A stretch of DNA of 64,000 nt, from NCBI RefSeq assembly GCF_000761155.1, contig NZ_CP009533.1, positions 868,001-932,000 of the forward strand. Reading direction: 5' to 3'. Positions 24,454 through 36,986 of the stretch are shown piece after piece. Position numbers and translations under genes: made by a program. Each line of letters begins with the position of its first letter. Within the stretch, counting starts at the first letter, position 1. Under the pieces are notes generated by a model, which did no database searches, was not told the DNA's origin, and was given only the letters and a program-made list of their open reading frames with translations. This stretch comes from Pseudomonas rhizosphaerae (lineage in GTDB: Bacteria > Pseudomonadota > Gammaproteobacteria > Pseudomonadales > Pseudomonadaceae).

Positions 24454-25365
24454 ATGATTAAACAACGCACCCTGAAGAATATTATCCGTGCCACAGGCGT
24501 CGGCTTGCACTCCGGTGAGAAGGTCTACCTGACCTTGAAGCCTGCGCCCGTGGATACCGGCATCGTGTTCTGCCGCGTCGACCTTGATCCGGTCGTGCAG
24601 ATTCCTGCGCGCGCCCACAATGTCGGCGCCACCACGATGTCCACCACTTTGGTCAATGGCGACGTCAAGGTCGACACCGTAGAGCATCTACTGTCGGCCA
24701 TGGCGGGCCTGGGAATCGATAACGCCTACGTCGAGCTCTCCGCGTCCGAAGTGCCGATCATGGATGGCAGCGCCGGACCCTTCGTATTCCTGATTCAATC
24801 GGCGGGCCTGGAAGAACAGGACGCGCCGAAGAAATTCATCCGGATCCTGCGTGAAGTGACAGTGACAGAGGGCGACAAGCGCGCCACCTTCCTGCCTTTC
24901 GAAGGGTTCAAGGTGAGCTTCGAAATAGATTTCGATCATCCTGTCTTCAAGGATCGCACGCAGAGTGCCAGCGTCGACTTTTCCAGTACCTCCTTCGTGA
25001 AGGAAGTCAGTCGCGCCCGGACATTCGGTTTCATGAGCGACCTTGAATACCTGCGCAAGCACAATCGTGCACTGGGCGGTAGCGTCGAGAACGCTATCGT
25101 GGTGGACGAGGCAGGCGTCATGAATGAGGACGGTCTTCGCTACGAAGACGAATTCGTCAAACACAAGATTCTCGATGCAATCGGCGATCTCTATCAGCTG
25201 GGTAACAGCCTGATTGGCGAATTCCGTGGCTACAAGTCGGGCCATGCACTGAACAACCAGCTTCTGCGTCGTCTGCTCGAGCAGGACGATGCCTGGGAAG
25301 TGGTCACGTTCGAAGATGCCAGCACGGTACCGATCTCCTACATGCGGCCAGCTGCGTTGGGTTGA
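24454..25365 (+). CDS. lpxC: UDP-3-O-acyl-N-acetylglucosamine deacetylase LpxC
   Basis: This 303-residue zinc deacetylase performs the first committed step of lipid A synthesis. Zinc ligands and motifs are visible: [15 protein letters not shown] (first His) and [14 protein letters not shown] (HKxxD). Near the N-terminus are [12 protein letters not shown] and then [11 protein letters not shown]. It is the last gene of the dcw cluster, after ftsZ, and is followed by a strong terminator. In E. coli LpxC is controlled by FtsH proteolysis; pseudomonads are reported to differ, and nothing in the sequence decides that. Confidence 0.98.
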   Translation: MIKQRTLKNIIRATGVGLHSGEKVYLTLKPAPVDTGIVFCRVDLDPVVQIPARAHNVGATTMSTTLVNGDVKVDTVEHLLSAMAGLGIDNAYVELSASEVPIMDGSAGPFVFLIQSAGLEEQDAPKKFIRILREVTVTEGDKRATFLPFEGFKVSFEIDFDHPVFKDRTQSASVDFSSTSFVKEVSRARTFGFMSDLEYLRKHNRALGGSVENAIVVDEAGVMNEDGLRYEDEFVKHKILDAIGDLYQLGNSLIGEFRGYKSGHALNNQLLRRLLEQDDAWEVVTFEDASTVPISYMRPAALG

Positions 25366-25398
25366 TACAACCTCTCTTCTCTGGTTTCACTTTTCTAG

Positions 25399-25423
25399 GC
25401 CACCCAATGGGTGGCTTTTTTTT
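25399..25423 (+). terminator. Rho-independent terminator after lpxC
   Basis: GCCACCC-AAT-GGGTGGC followed by eight T residues, 34 bp past the lpxC stop, ends the dcw cluster. The convergent dciA stops at 25453. Confidence 0.92.
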
Positions 25424-25452
25424 GCCTGGGGTTCAGGGCCTGGCCAGTGCGC

Positions 25453-25908
25453 TCAGCGCACGCGCTTGGCGTGGGCCGCCAGCCGCTCCAGTGCCGCACG
25501 CAGGTTGGGATCGCTGATGCCCTCGGCAGTGGCCTGGATGTTCTCGCCCGCGCTGATGGACAGGTCGATGCTGCGCTCGCCGGCCTTGCTCTGCACGGTG
25601 GGCGGTTGCACCTTGAACAGGATGCGCGTCAGGCTGCTGAATTCCGGCAAGGCCTGCAGATCGCGCTGCAGGCGCTTCTGCTGATAGCGCAGGCGCGTGG
25701 CCCAGTGGCCGTCGGTGACGATCAGCAGCAGGCTGCCTTCGCGCCATGAGGCGACGTAGCAATGCTGGCGCGCTGCCGGTTGCAGTTGGCTCTCGAACAG
25801 GCGTTGCAGGTGCGACAAGCGCTGGGCGTGGCTGAACAGGGCCTTGAGCGGCTTGGCTTCGCGCAGCAGAACCGCTGGTGCCCGGGCGGGCAGGGGGCGA
25901 AAGACCAT
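25453..25908 (-). CDS. dciA: DciA-like DUF721 protein (helicase loader family)
   Basis: This 151-residue DUF721 protein belongs to the family of DciA, the ancestral loader of the replicative helicase DnaB in bacteria that lack DnaC/DnaI. It has an N-terminal helical region (LKALFSHAQRLSHLQRLFES), then the DUF721 core (QHCYVASWREGSLLLIVTD...WATRLRYQQKRL). The start at 25908 (MVFRPLPARAP) is the most plausible; a longer frame to 25995 has an atypical Cys/Arg-rich extension. It converges on lpxC and is divergent from secA. A DUF721 gene next to secA is common in gammaproteobacteria. Confidence 0.85.
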   Translation of the reverse strand: MVFRPLPARAPAVLLREAKPLKALFSHAQRLSHLQRLFESQLQPAARQHCYVASWREGSLLLIVTDGHWATRLRYQQKRLQRDLQALPEFSSLTRILFKVQPPTVQSKAGERSIDLSISAGENIQATAEGISDPNLRAALERLAAHAKRVR

Positions 25909-26216
25909 GAAGATACACCTGAAGTTACAGAGTCGGCATGTTAACAGAATCCCTTGTCGACACCGGTTTGCATGGGTCCTGCAGACGGTCCGCAAGCGTT
26001 CGAGTGGATGACATCTGCACCTTGCGGGTTGAAGTTGCCGAAAAAGCCCTTATTGTAAAACCGCCCCGTCACAACGCTGTGCCAGCATCGTGGACATCAC
26101 GCCACTTTCCTCTCCATCGTTTCCGGGTAGAATGCTCGTTCGCATGCGGCCATGAGGGCTGCACGGGCGACTCACGGGGCCGCCCTCCATCCCTATGTGT
26201 GGAAGATCCTGCCAAT
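25909..26216. promoter_or_regulatory. dciA-secA divergent intergenic region
   Basis: This 308-bp stretch has no convincing gene. A plausible secA promoter is TTGAAG-N16-TATTGT at 26029-26056, giving a leader of about 155 nt. I see no SecM-like arrest peptide. The reading frame upstream of secA is open through this stretch but lacks the look of a conserved protein. Confidence 0.4.
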
Positions 26217-28958
<2,742 letters not shown>

Positions 28959-29013
28959 TCGCGTTCCGACAGGCTTTGCAGCAATATCACGCCGCGACAT
29001 GCCTGGGCTGTCC

Positions 29014-29102
29014 GTAGGAGCGGTCATCGGCCGCGAAGGCCGCACCGCGTAGAGACAGCTATGCGGTGTCGTCTGCTTCGCGGCCGCTGACCGCTCCCAC
29101 GG
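29014..29102. repeat. REP pair (REPIN) in the secA-argJ gap
   Basis: A REP unit GTAGGAGCGGTCATCGG... (29014-29039) faces its inverted copy ...CGCTGACCGCTCCCACGG (29076-29102). The whole 89-bp unit can fold into a long hairpin. The same element recurs at 34152-34287 and 62053-62161. Confidence 0.85.
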
Positions 29103-29182
29103 AAGTTCTGTAGCGTATTCGTAGCGTCAACCATTATGGCGGCGTCGACGATACGCCGCAGATTCCTCAAAGGAGTGCTCAC

Positions 29183-30400
29183 ATGGCTGTTGGTCTTGGT
29201 CCGTTGCCCACGCTGCATCCGGTTCCCGGTTTCGAGTTGGGCATTTCCAGTGCCGGTATCAAACGCCCAGGGCGCAAGGACGTCGTGGTCATGCGCTGCG
29301 CCGAGGGTTCCAGCGTCGCTGGGGTGTTCACCCTGAACGCCTTCTGCGCGGCACCGGTGATCGTCTCCAAGCAGCGTGTGGGCGGCGCCGTGCGTTATCT
29401 GCTGACCAACACCGGCAACGCCAACGCTGGTACCGGTGAGCCTGGACTGGCCGCCGCCGAGCGCACTACCGCGCGTCTTGCCCAATTGACGGGCGTGGAC
29501 GCCAGCGCCGTGCTGCCGTTTTCCACAGGGGTGATCGGCGAGCCACTGCCTGTGGAGAAAATCGAAGGGGCCTTGCAGGCCGCCCTCGATGACCTCTCGA
29601 TCGACAACTGGGCAGCTGCAGCCACTGGCATCATGACCACCGACACGCTGCCCAAAGGTGCCAGCCGTCAGTTCCAGCACGAGGGCGTGACCGTCACCGT
29701 GACCGGTATCAGCAAGGGCGCGGGCATGATTCGCCCGAACATGGCAACCATGCTGGGCTACATCGCCACCGATGCCAAGGTCGCTTCCCACGTGCTGCAG
29801 GATCTGCTGCGCGACGGTGCCAACAAGTCGTTCAACCGCATCACCATCGACGGCGACACCTCGACCAACGACTGCTGCATGCTGGTCGCCACCGGGCAGG
29901 CTGCCTTGCCGGAAATCAGCGAGGCCAGCGGCCCGCTGTTCGCCGCGCTCAAGCAGGCCGTGTTCGAGGTGTGCATGGAAGTGGCCCAGGCCATCGTCCG
30001 CGACGGCGAGGGGGCGACCAAGTTCGTCACGGTACAGGTCAACGGCGGCGGCAACCACCAGGAATGCCTGGACGTGGCCTACACCGTGGCCCACTCGCCG
30101 CTGATCAAGACGGCGCTGTTCGCTTCCGATCCGAACTGGGGGCGCATCCTGGCCGCTGTGGGCCGGGCCGGTGTGCCGGAGTTGGATGTCAGCAAGATCG
30201 ATGTGTTCCTGGGCGAGGTGTGCATCGCCAGCCGTGGCGCCCGTGCCGCCAGCTACACCGAAGAGCAGGGCTCGGCGGTGATGGCGCAGGAAGAGATCGG
30301 TATCCGGATCGAGCTGGGTCGCGGCGATTGCAGCGAGACCATCTGGACCACCGACCTGTCCCACGAATATGTGAAGATCAACGCCGAATACCGTACCTGA
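29183..30400 (+). CDS. argJ: Bifunctional glutamate N-acetyltransferase ArgJ
   Basis: This 405-residue ornithine acetyltransferase recycles the acetyl group from N-acetylornithine to glutamate in arginine synthesis and, in bifunctional forms, also uses acetyl-CoA. It self-cleaves into alpha and beta chains; the conserved site is present as ATML, with the nucleophile Thr189 ([13 protein letters not shown]). Other motifs are [36 protein letters not shown] and [18 protein letters not shown]. It lies downstream of secA, as I recall in other Pseudomonas. The start follows AAAGGAG. Confidence 0.96.
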   Translation: MAVGLGPLPTLHPVPGFELGISSAGIKRPGRKDVVVMRCAEGSSVAGVFTLNAFCAAPVIVSKQRVGGAVRYLLTNTGNANAGTGEPGLAAAERTTARLAQLTGVDASAVLPFSTGVIGEPLPVEKIEGALQAALDDLSIDNWAAAATGIMTTDTLPKGASRQFQHEGVTVTVTGISKGAGMIRPNMATMLGYIATDAKVASHVLQDLLRDGANKSFNRITIDGDTSTNDCCMLVATGQAALPEISEASGPLFAALKQAVFEVCMEVAQAIVRDGEGATKFVTVQVNGGGNHQECLDVAYTVAHSPLIKTALFASDPNWGRILAAVGRAGVPELDVSKIDVFLGEVCIASRGARAASYTEEQGSAVMAQEEIGIRIELGRGDCSETIWTTDLSHEYVKINAEYRT

Positions 30401-30407
30401 CCGGCGC

Positions 30408-30438
30408 GCCCGGCTGCACCTTGCAGGTGCAGTCGGGC
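30408..30438 (+). other. 14-bp hairpin between argJ and the mutT-like gene
   Basis: GCCCGGCTGCACCT pairs with AGGTGCAGTCGGGC around a 3-base loop (one G-T wobble). No T run follows, so it is unlikely to terminate fully; it may stabilise argJ mRNA or attenuate the next gene. Confidence 0.6.
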
Positions 30439-30468
30439 GTTGGCAGCTCAGCGCGGTCTGGAGATCGA

Positions 30469-31413
30469 GTGAAACGAGTACATGTAGCCGCTGCGGTGAT
30501 CCGTGGCGCAGATAACCGCATCCTGATTGCCCGCCGTGGCGATACCCAGCACCAAGGCGGCCTGTGGGAGTTTCCCGGTGGCAAGGTCGAGGCCGACGAG
30601 ACGGTGCACACAGCCTTGGCGCGTGAGCTGCGCGAGGAGCTGGGTATCGAAGTCAGCCAGGCGCGGCCTTTGATCAAGGTGCAGCACGACTACGCCGACA
30701 AGCAGGTCCTGCTGGATGTCTGGGAAGTGTCTGCGTTCACCGGCGAAGCCCATGGTGCCGAGGGCCAGCCGTTGGCATGGGTCAAGGCGCGCGAACTGCC
30801 CGGTTATGAGTTTCCCGAGGCCAATCGCCCCATCGTTACGGCGGCGAGCCTGCCGGGTGAGTACCTCATCACGCCAGATGGGCTCGACAACCCGACCCTG
30901 CTGCGCGGTATGCAGAAGGCGATCGCCGGCGGCATCAAGCTACTGCAACTGCGCGCGCCCAACGGCTACGATCCGCAGTACCGCGACCTTGCCGTGGATG
31001 CGGTCGGGTTATGCGCCGGCAAGGCCCAGCTGATGCTCAAGGGCCCGCTGGAATGGCTGGGCGATTTTCCCTCCGCCGGATGGCACCTGACCTCGGCGCA
31101 GCTGCGCAAATACGCCAGCAAAGGTCGGCCGTTTCCGCAGGAGCGGTGGCTGGCGACCTCCTGTCACAACGCCGAAGAGCTGGCCTTGGCGCAGCAGATG
31201 GGCGTGGATTTCGTGACCTTGTCGCCCGTGCAGCCGACCCAGACTCATCCCGATGCCCAGCCACTGGGCTGGGATCAGGCGCGTGGTTTGGTCGAGAGTT
31301 TCAACCAGCCGGTGTTCCTGCTCGGTGGGCTGGGGCCGCAGGATCAGGCGAAAGCTTGGGAAATCGGTGCCCAAGGCGTCGCAGGTATCCGTGCCTTCTG
31401 GCCCTCTTCCTGA
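30469..31413 (+). CDS. MutT-type Nudix hydrolase fused to a ThiE/TenI-like domain
   Basis: This 314-residue fusion has a Nudix domain at about residues 1-130, with the full Nudix box GGKVEADETVHTALARELRE plus ELGIEV, resembling MutT (8-oxo-dGTP pyrophosphohydrolase, which prevents A:T to C:G changes). From about residue 130 a TIM-barrel domain related to thiamine-phosphate synthase follows (YLITPDGLDNPTLLRGMQ, ATSCHNAEELALAQQMGVD, LLGGLGPQDQ). Several ThiE ligand residues are replaced, so a thiamine function for this half is doubtful. The GTG start at 30469 precedes the conserved KRVHVAAAVI. Linkage to secA/argJ is usual for pseudomonad MutT. Confidence 0.92.
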   Translation: MKRVHVAAAVIRGADNRILIARRGDTQHQGGLWEFPGGKVEADETVHTALARELREELGIEVSQARPLIKVQHDYADKQVLLDVWEVSAFTGEAHGAEGQPLAWVKARELPGYEFPEANRPIVTAASLPGEYLITPDGLDNPTLLRGMQKAIAGGIKLLQLRAPNGYDPQYRDLAVDAVGLCAGKAQLMLKGPLEWLGDFPSAGWHLTSAQLRKYASKGRPFPQERWLATSCHNAEELALAQQMGVDFVTLSPVQPTQTHPDAQPLGWDQARGLVESFNQPVFLLGGLGPQDQAKAWEIGAQGVAGIRAFWPSS

Positions 31414-31414
31414 C

Positions 31415-31464
31415 GACCGCTCCGCGCACCCCCTGTAGCAGCGGCGCAAGCCGCGTCAGCGGTC
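31415..31464. repeat. REP-like hairpin after the mutT-like gene
   Basis: GACCGCT and AGCGGTC enclose a unit with the perfect small hairpin GCGGC-GCAA-GCCGC (TGTAGCAGCGGCGCAAGCCGCG). It resembles a Pseudomonas REP element of a different subtype from the three REPINs in this window. Confidence 0.5.
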
Positions 31465-31511
31465 ACTCAAGACCCACTGACATGACGCAGTACAAATGAC
31501 CTGCGCCACCC

Positions 31512-32078
31512 TTACGATTTGGCAGGCTGCCACAGAATTTCAGCAACCGCCTGACGCCGAGCAATGATCCGCGCCGCCACGAACAACAGGTCGGACAGCC
31601 TGTTGATATAAGCCAGGCTCACTGCCGACAAAGGCTCCACCGCATTGAGCTGCTGGCAGCGACGCTCAGCAGTGCGTGCCAGGCTGCGACAGACATGGGC
31701 CTGGGCGATCAGCATCGAGCCTCCTGGCAAAATGAAATTCTCCAGCGGGCCCACTTCTTCGTTCCAGGTATCGATTGCCGCTTCGAGACGCTCCACCTCA
31801 CCTGCTGTAAGCGCCTGGTACGCAGGCATGGCCAACTCACCGCCCAGATCGAACAGACGGTGCTGGCAGGGTATGAGCACCTCGCTCACCTCGTTAAGCC
31901 GCGAATCCTCCGCCAGCCCCGCCAGCAGCACGCCCAGTTGGCTGTTCAAGGTATCGACTTCACCGATGGCCTCCACCCGTGGGTGGTCCTTTGGCACTCG
32001 ACGCCCGTCGCCGAGCCCGGTTTCACCCTGGTCGCCGGTGCGCGTGTAAATCTTCGACAGGCGAAAGCCCATGCTCAT
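31512..32078 (-). CDS. Cob(I)alamin adenosyltransferase, PduO type
   Basis: This 188-residue trimeric adenosyltransferase transfers the adenosyl group of ATP to cob(I)alamin to make coenzyme B12. It has the PduO N-terminal signature IYTRTGDQGETGLGDGRRV, FILPGGSMLIAQAHVCRSLARTAER (split here by length) and NRLSDLLFVAARI. Its ATG at 32078 overlaps the kinase gene stop (ATGA), with GGAG upstream. Coupling to a histidine kinase gene is unusual. It is sometimes labelled cobO, but the PduO family is distinct from CobA/CobO. Confidence 0.94.
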   Translation of the reverse strand: MSMGFRLSKIYTRTGDQGETGLGDGRRVPKDHPRVEAIGEVDTLNSQLGVLLAGLAEDSRLNEVSEVLIPCQHRLFDLGGELAMPAYQALTAGEVERLEAAIDTWNEEVGPLENFILPGGSMLIAQAHVCRSLARTAERRCQQLNAVEPLSAVSLAYINRLSDLLFVAARIIARRQAVAEILWQPAKS

Positions 32079-34090
32079 ATCTCCGTGGTGGTGAGGGGCA
32101 GCGGGTTGCCTGCCAGCGGCAGGCGCAGGGTGAAGCAGGTGCCCTGACCGGGGCTGGATTGCACTTCCATCTGGCCCTTGTGGTTGTTGGTGATGATGAA
32201 GTAGGACACCGACAGGCCCAGCCCCGTGCCCTGGCCGATTTCCTTGGTGGTGAAGAACGGCTCGAAGGTGCGCTTGCGTACGCTTTCTGGCATCCCCACG
32301 CCATTGTCCTCGACCTGGATTTCCGCCCACGGCGGGTTCAGCCGGGTACGCAGGATGATGCGCCCCGGTTCCTGCTCGTCGTTGCGCTGGTGAATGGCCT
32401 GGGCGGCGTTCTTCAACAGGTTGAGCAGCACCTGTTCCAACTCGTTGGCCGTGCCGGGTACCGGGCCCAGTGCAGGGTCGAACTGGCGCACGATGTTCTG
32501 GCCCTTGAAATCGAAACCGATCGCCAGGTCGAAGTCGTTGCCGGCGATCTCCACCGCCTGATCGATCAGCGCCGGCAGGTCGCAGGGGGCCATCTCGCGG
32601 GTGCTGCGGCGGCTGAAGCTGAGCATGTGGGTAACGATTTTCGCGGCCCGTGCGCCGGCCTGCTGAATGCCGTCGAGCAGCTGTGGGATCTCTCTTCCTT
32701 GCAGGTAGGCATTCACTGCTGCCAGGTCGATACCGGCGTCGCTGGCCTGTTCCAGATTCTTCGGCAGATCGGCGGAGAGGCGGCGCCTGACGTTCTGCAC
32801 GTTGTGCAGGATCGCGCCGAGCGGGTTATTGATCTCGTGGGCCATGCCCGCCGCCAGGCCACCGACCGACAGCATTTTTTCCGACTGCACCATCATCTCT
32901 TCCAGGGACAGGCGTTGAGTGATGTCGTCGATGCGAATCACCACGCCGCGACCGGCGCCGCCCATCAGCGGATAGAACGTCAGCGCGTAGTGGCGGGGGT
33001 TGTCGTCCTTGACCCAGGTCACCCGCTCGATCTTGGCCACCGTGTGTTCTTCGACCGTGGTCTTGAGCTGGGGCAGGAACGGCTTGAGCGGGGCGAAGGC
33101 AAGAAAGATCGGCTGATTGAGCGCCTCGTCCAGGGGCGTGCCGGAGAGCGCGCTGGCTTCCTGGTTCCATTGGGTGACGTACAGTTGCTCATCGAGGGCG
33201 ATGAGTGCGGAGGGCATGGAGTCGATGATGCTGTTGAGGTAGTTCTGAAAACCGGTGAGCTTCTTTTCGATCTTGCTGCGCACCTGGACCTCGAGCTCCA
33301 GCTTGCGGTTGGTGTGGCGGGTTTCTTCAGCAAGGCCCTGGGCCTGATCGTAGGCGGCCTGGGAGTCGTCGCGGGCACGCTTGAGTTGCTGCTCACGTGC
33401 TTCGATACGCGAAAGCATGGTGTTGAAGGCTTCCGCCAGGCTACCGATTTCGTCACGGTTGCCGCGCCCGGCGCGCAGGGCGTAGTTCTCTTCGCGGGTG
33501 ACCTGCCGCGAGAGCTCTTCGAGGCGATAGATGGGTTGGGTGATCAGGCGCTTGATCTGGCGGGCGATGATCATCCACAACAGCACGCTGAACACCAGAA
33601 TGCCGAGGCTCGCAGTGAGGGTGCCGGTGTAGAACGCCACGGGCAGCTCGCTGCTGGCTACCAGCAACAGATGGCCGGCGTTGGGCAGCGGGACCAACTG
33701 GGTGCTGCGGAATTCGGTGGAGCGCCAGCTTTCGATGGTGTCGAAGCGCGCTGGCATCTTCAGGCGGTCACCGTGTTGCAGCTGGGCAAGGCGCTCGCCC
33801 TGGGCGTCGTAGAGGGCTGCGGCGCGCAGCGGCGAATAGCTGTTGAGCTCTTCGAGCAACGCCTCGGCGTCTTGCGGCGAGCGTGCCGCCCGCTGCGCGA
33901 GGTTGGGGTTGGCCAGCAGTCGACCGATGGTCTGCAGGGCCTGGGGTGCCATGCTTTCCTGGGAAATCCAGTAGGCTGCACTGATGAAGGTCAGGTTGGC
34001 GACCAGCAGTACCGTGGTCAACAGCACCAGCAGGGCAGCCAGCAGCTTCTGGCCAACCGGCAGGTTTTCGAGTCTCTGGCGCAGGGGCAT
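32075..34090 (-). CDS. PAS-containing sensor histidine kinase (orphan)
   Basis: This 671-residue kinase has transmembrane helices at about residues 16-40 and 158-177 bracketing a periplasmic sensor of about 115 residues, a HAMP domain (to about 235), a coiled coil (235-285) and a PAS domain (about 285-395). The dimerisation/phosphoacceptor segment is [10 protein letters not shown] with His418. The ATPase domain follows ([45 protein letters not shown]). No response regulator gene is adjacent. The architecture resembles NtrB/DctB-type HPK4 kinases. It overlaps the cobalamin adenosyltransferase gene by 4 nt. Signal and partner are unknown. Confidence 0.93.
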   Translation of the reverse strand: MPLRQRLENLPVGQKLLAALLVLLTTVLLVANLTFISAAYWISQESMAPQALQTIGRLLANPNLAQRAARSPQDAEALLEELNSYSPLRAAALYDAQGERLAQLQHGDRLKMPARFDTIESWRSTEFRSTQLVPLPNAGHLLLVASSELPVAFYTGTLTASLGILVFSVLLWMIIARQIKRLITQPIYRLEELSRQVTREENYALRAGRGNRDEIGSLAEAFNTMLSRIEAREQQLKRARDDSQAAYDQAQGLAEETRHTNRKLELEVQVRSKIEKKLTGFQNYLNSIIDSMPSALIALDEQLYVTQWNQEASALSGTPLDEALNQPIFLAFAPLKPFLPQLKTTVEEHTVAKIERVTWVKDDNPRHYALTFYPLMGGAGRGVVIRIDDITQRLSLEEMMVQSEKMLSVGGLAAGMAHEINNPLGAILHNVQNVRRRLSADLPKNLEQASDAGIDLAAVNAYLQGREIPQLLDGIQQAGARAAKIVTHMLSFSRRSTREMAPCDLPALIDQAVEIAGNDFDLAIGFDFKGQNIVRQFDPALGPVPGTANELEQVLLNLLKNAAQAIHQRNDEQEPGRIILRTRLNPPWAEIQVEDNGVGMPESVRKRTFEPFFTTKEIGQGTGLGLSVSYFIITNNHKGQMEVQSSPGQGTCFTLRLPLAGNPLPLTTTEI

Positions 34091-34151
34091 TGGGGTGGTC
34101 GCTTCCAGGGTAGGGCAGGGCGTCAGTGTAGCAAACTGTTTTGCAAGCGCC

Positions 34152-34287
34152 GTGGGAGTGCTCGTTGGCCACGGAGCAGGTACTGCGATTTGCCTGACAC
34201 ATCGTGTCGCCTGTTTCGCGGCCGATGACCGCTCCTACAGGGCGTGCGAGCCTCGTGTAGGAGCGGTCCGCGGCCGCGAAAGGAGCG
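34152..34287. repeat. REP cluster: degenerate REPIN plus an extra REP unit
   Basis: Three REP units lie in the kinase-panE gap. They are a decayed forward copy (34152-34180, GTGGGAGTGCTCGTTGGCC), an intact inverted copy (34214-34242, CGGCCGATGACCGCTCCTAC) and a forward copy (34255-34287, GTGTAGGAGCGGTCCGCGG). The first two have the spacing of the 89-bp unit at 29014-29102. Confidence 0.8.
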
Positions 34288-34295
34288 ACGCGGCT

Positions 34296-35291
<996 letters not shown>

Positions 35292-35409
35292 TCAAGTCGC
35301 AGGTGGCCTTTCACCAGGCCGGCTCCCTTATAATGAGCGGGCATTTCAATCGTCAAGCCAGGCGTGCTCCTTCTTGCAACGAGCCGCCGATCATTTTTGG
35401 AGGAAACAC

Positions 35410-35889
35410 ATGCCCTCGTTCGACGTAGTGTCCGAGTTGGACAAGCACGAAGTCACCAACGCGGTCGACAACGCCATCAAGGAGCTGGACCGCCGTTACG
35501 ATCTCAAGGGAAAAGGCAGCTTTGCCTTCAAGGAACTCACGGTCACCCTGACCGCCGAAGCCGAGTTCCAGCTGGAAGCCATGATCGAGATTCTCAAGAT
35601 GGCACTGGTCAAGCGCAAGATCGACGTGCAGTGCCTCGAGGTCAAGGACGCCTATGCCTCGGGCAAGGAAATGAAGCAGGAAGCGGTGCTGCGCGAAGGC
35701 ATCGAGAAGGAACTGGCGAAGAAGATCGTCGCCCACGTCAAGGATGCCAAGCTCAAGGTGCAGGCTGCCATCCAGGGTGAGCAAGTGCGCATCACCGGCA
35801 AGAAACGCGACGACCTGCAGGAAGCGATTGCCGCCCTGCGCGCCAAGGAATTCGGCATGCCCTTGCAGTTCAACAACTTCCGCGATTGA
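35410..35889 (+). CDS. YajQ family cyclic-di-GMP/nucleotide-binding protein
   Basis: This 159-residue UPF0234/YajQ protein has two RNP-like (ferredoxin-fold) halves. The start [20 protein letters not shown] and the end [13 protein letters not shown] are near-invariant in the family. In Xanthomonas and P. aeruginosa YajQ binds cyclic di-GMP and affects transcription; that is family knowledge. The ATG at 35410 follows GGAGGAAAC; an earlier in-frame ATG overlaps the divergent panE. Confidence 0.95.
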   Translation: MPSFDVVSELDKHEVTNAVDNAIKELDRRYDLKGKGSFAFKELTVTLTAEAEFQLEAMIEILKMALVKRKIDVQCLEVKDAYASGKEMKQEAVLREGIEKELAKKIVAHVKDAKLKVQAAIQGEQVRITGKKRDDLQEAIAALRAKEFGMPLQFNNFRD

Positions 35890-36066
35890 TGAAGAACTGC
35901 GGCGTGGGCTGAACCTTGCCAAGTGACCGGCGTCGGAGCTTCAGTGCGGCCGGAGCCACTGGCGCCGCGGTTGTTGGAGCTTCCTGGGTCACGGCTCGGC
36001 GACGCCGGCGTCGGTTCATCCGGGCCCCCGCACGCATTTCTTGAACGAAGGCGGTAGGAGAACCCC

Positions 36067-36924
36067 ATGGATTTGAACGCGGAAGTCAATCATCTGGTCC
36101 AGGCCTCGCAGGCCTGGATTCCGATGGTCATGCAGTACGGCAGCAAGGTCATCCTGGCCTTGGTGGTGCTGTGTGTGGGTTGGTGGCTGATCAATCGAGT
36201 CACCGCCAATCTGCAGAAACTGCTGGCCCTGCGTCACATCGATCTGGCTTTGCAGAACTTCATCGGCACGCTCGCCAACATCATCCTGAAAATCCTGTTG
36301 ATGGTCAGCGTCGCCTCGATGATCGGCATCGAGACCACCTCGTTCGTGGCCGCCATCGGTGGTGCGACCCTGGCCATCGGCCTGGCCCTGCAGGGCAGCC
36401 TGGCGAATTTCGCCGGCGGTGTGCTGATCCTGCTGTTCCGTCCCTTTCGCATCGGCGACTGGATCGAAGCGCAAGGCGTGAGCGGCACCGTCGACTCGAT
36501 CCAGATCTTCCACACCGTATTGCGCACCGGCGACAACCGCACGGTGATCCTGCCCAACGGCAATCTGTCCAATGGCATCATCACCAACACCAATCGTCAG
36601 CCTACGCGCAAGATCACCTTCGACATCGGTGTGGACTACGACGCCGACCTGCAGAAGGCCCGCGAGATCCTGCTGGACCTGGCCAAGGACCCGCGCGTGT
36701 TGCAGACCCCGGCACCCGAAGCGGTAGTGGCTGCCCTGGGTGACAGCTCGATCACCGTGTCCTTGCGAGTTTGGGTGAACACCGGCGATTTCGGCGGCGT
36801 GACCAACATGCTCAACGGCGAGATTCGCGATCGCCTGCGCGCCGAGGGCATCGACATTCCGTTCCCGCAGCGGGTGATCCGTGTGATGCAGGAAGACGCC
36901 AGGCAGGCTGACAAGCCGCAATGA
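36067..36924 (+). CDS. Small-conductance mechanosensitive channel, MscS type
   Basis: This 285-residue channel opens under membrane tension to release solutes in osmotic downshock. It has three transmembrane helices, the last being the Gly/Ala-rich pore helix AAIGGATLAIGLALQGSLAN. The beta domain follows (FRIGDWIEAQGVSGTVDSIQ, VILPNGNLSNGIITN) and then the C-terminal domain ending QRVIRVMQ. Its length matches E. coli MscS (286). The start has GGTAGGAG upstream. Confidence 0.95.
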   Translation: MDLNAEVNHLVQASQAWIPMVMQYGSKVILALVVLCVGWWLINRVTANLQKLLALRHIDLALQNFIGTLANIILKILLMVSVASMIGIETTSFVAAIGGATLAIGLALQGSLANFAGGVLILLFRPFRIGDWIEAQGVSGTVDSIQIFHTVLRTGDNRTVILPNGNLSNGIITNTNRQPTRKITFDIGVDYDADLQKAREILLDLAKDPRVLQTPAPEAVVAALGDSSITVSLRVWVNTGDFGGVTNMLNGEIRDRLRAEGIDIPFPQRVIRVMQEDARQADKPQ

Positions 36925-36949
36925 TCAAGTAGCCTGGCCAGCCGTAACG

Positions 36950-36982
36950 AAAAAGCCCCGGTCGTCATGGCCGGGGCTTTTT
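36950..36982. terminator. Bidirectional terminator between mscS and ampG
   Basis: AAAAAGCCCCGG and CCGGGGCTTTTT form a perfect 12-bp stem with T runs on both strands. It serves the convergent mscS-type gene (plus) and ampG (minus, stop at 36987). Confidence 0.95.
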
Positions 36983-36986
36983 CTTG

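Noticed and set aside
31979..34228. 749-codon open frame antisense to the sensor kinase
   Set aside because: The kinase motifs are unambiguous on the minus strand; the antisense frame has no recognisable fold.
35927..36008. Distant inverted repeat CCGGCGTCG / CGACGCCGG in the yajQ-mscS gap
   Set aside because: The loop is over 60 bases in very GC-rich DNA, so pairing of this length is weak evidence.
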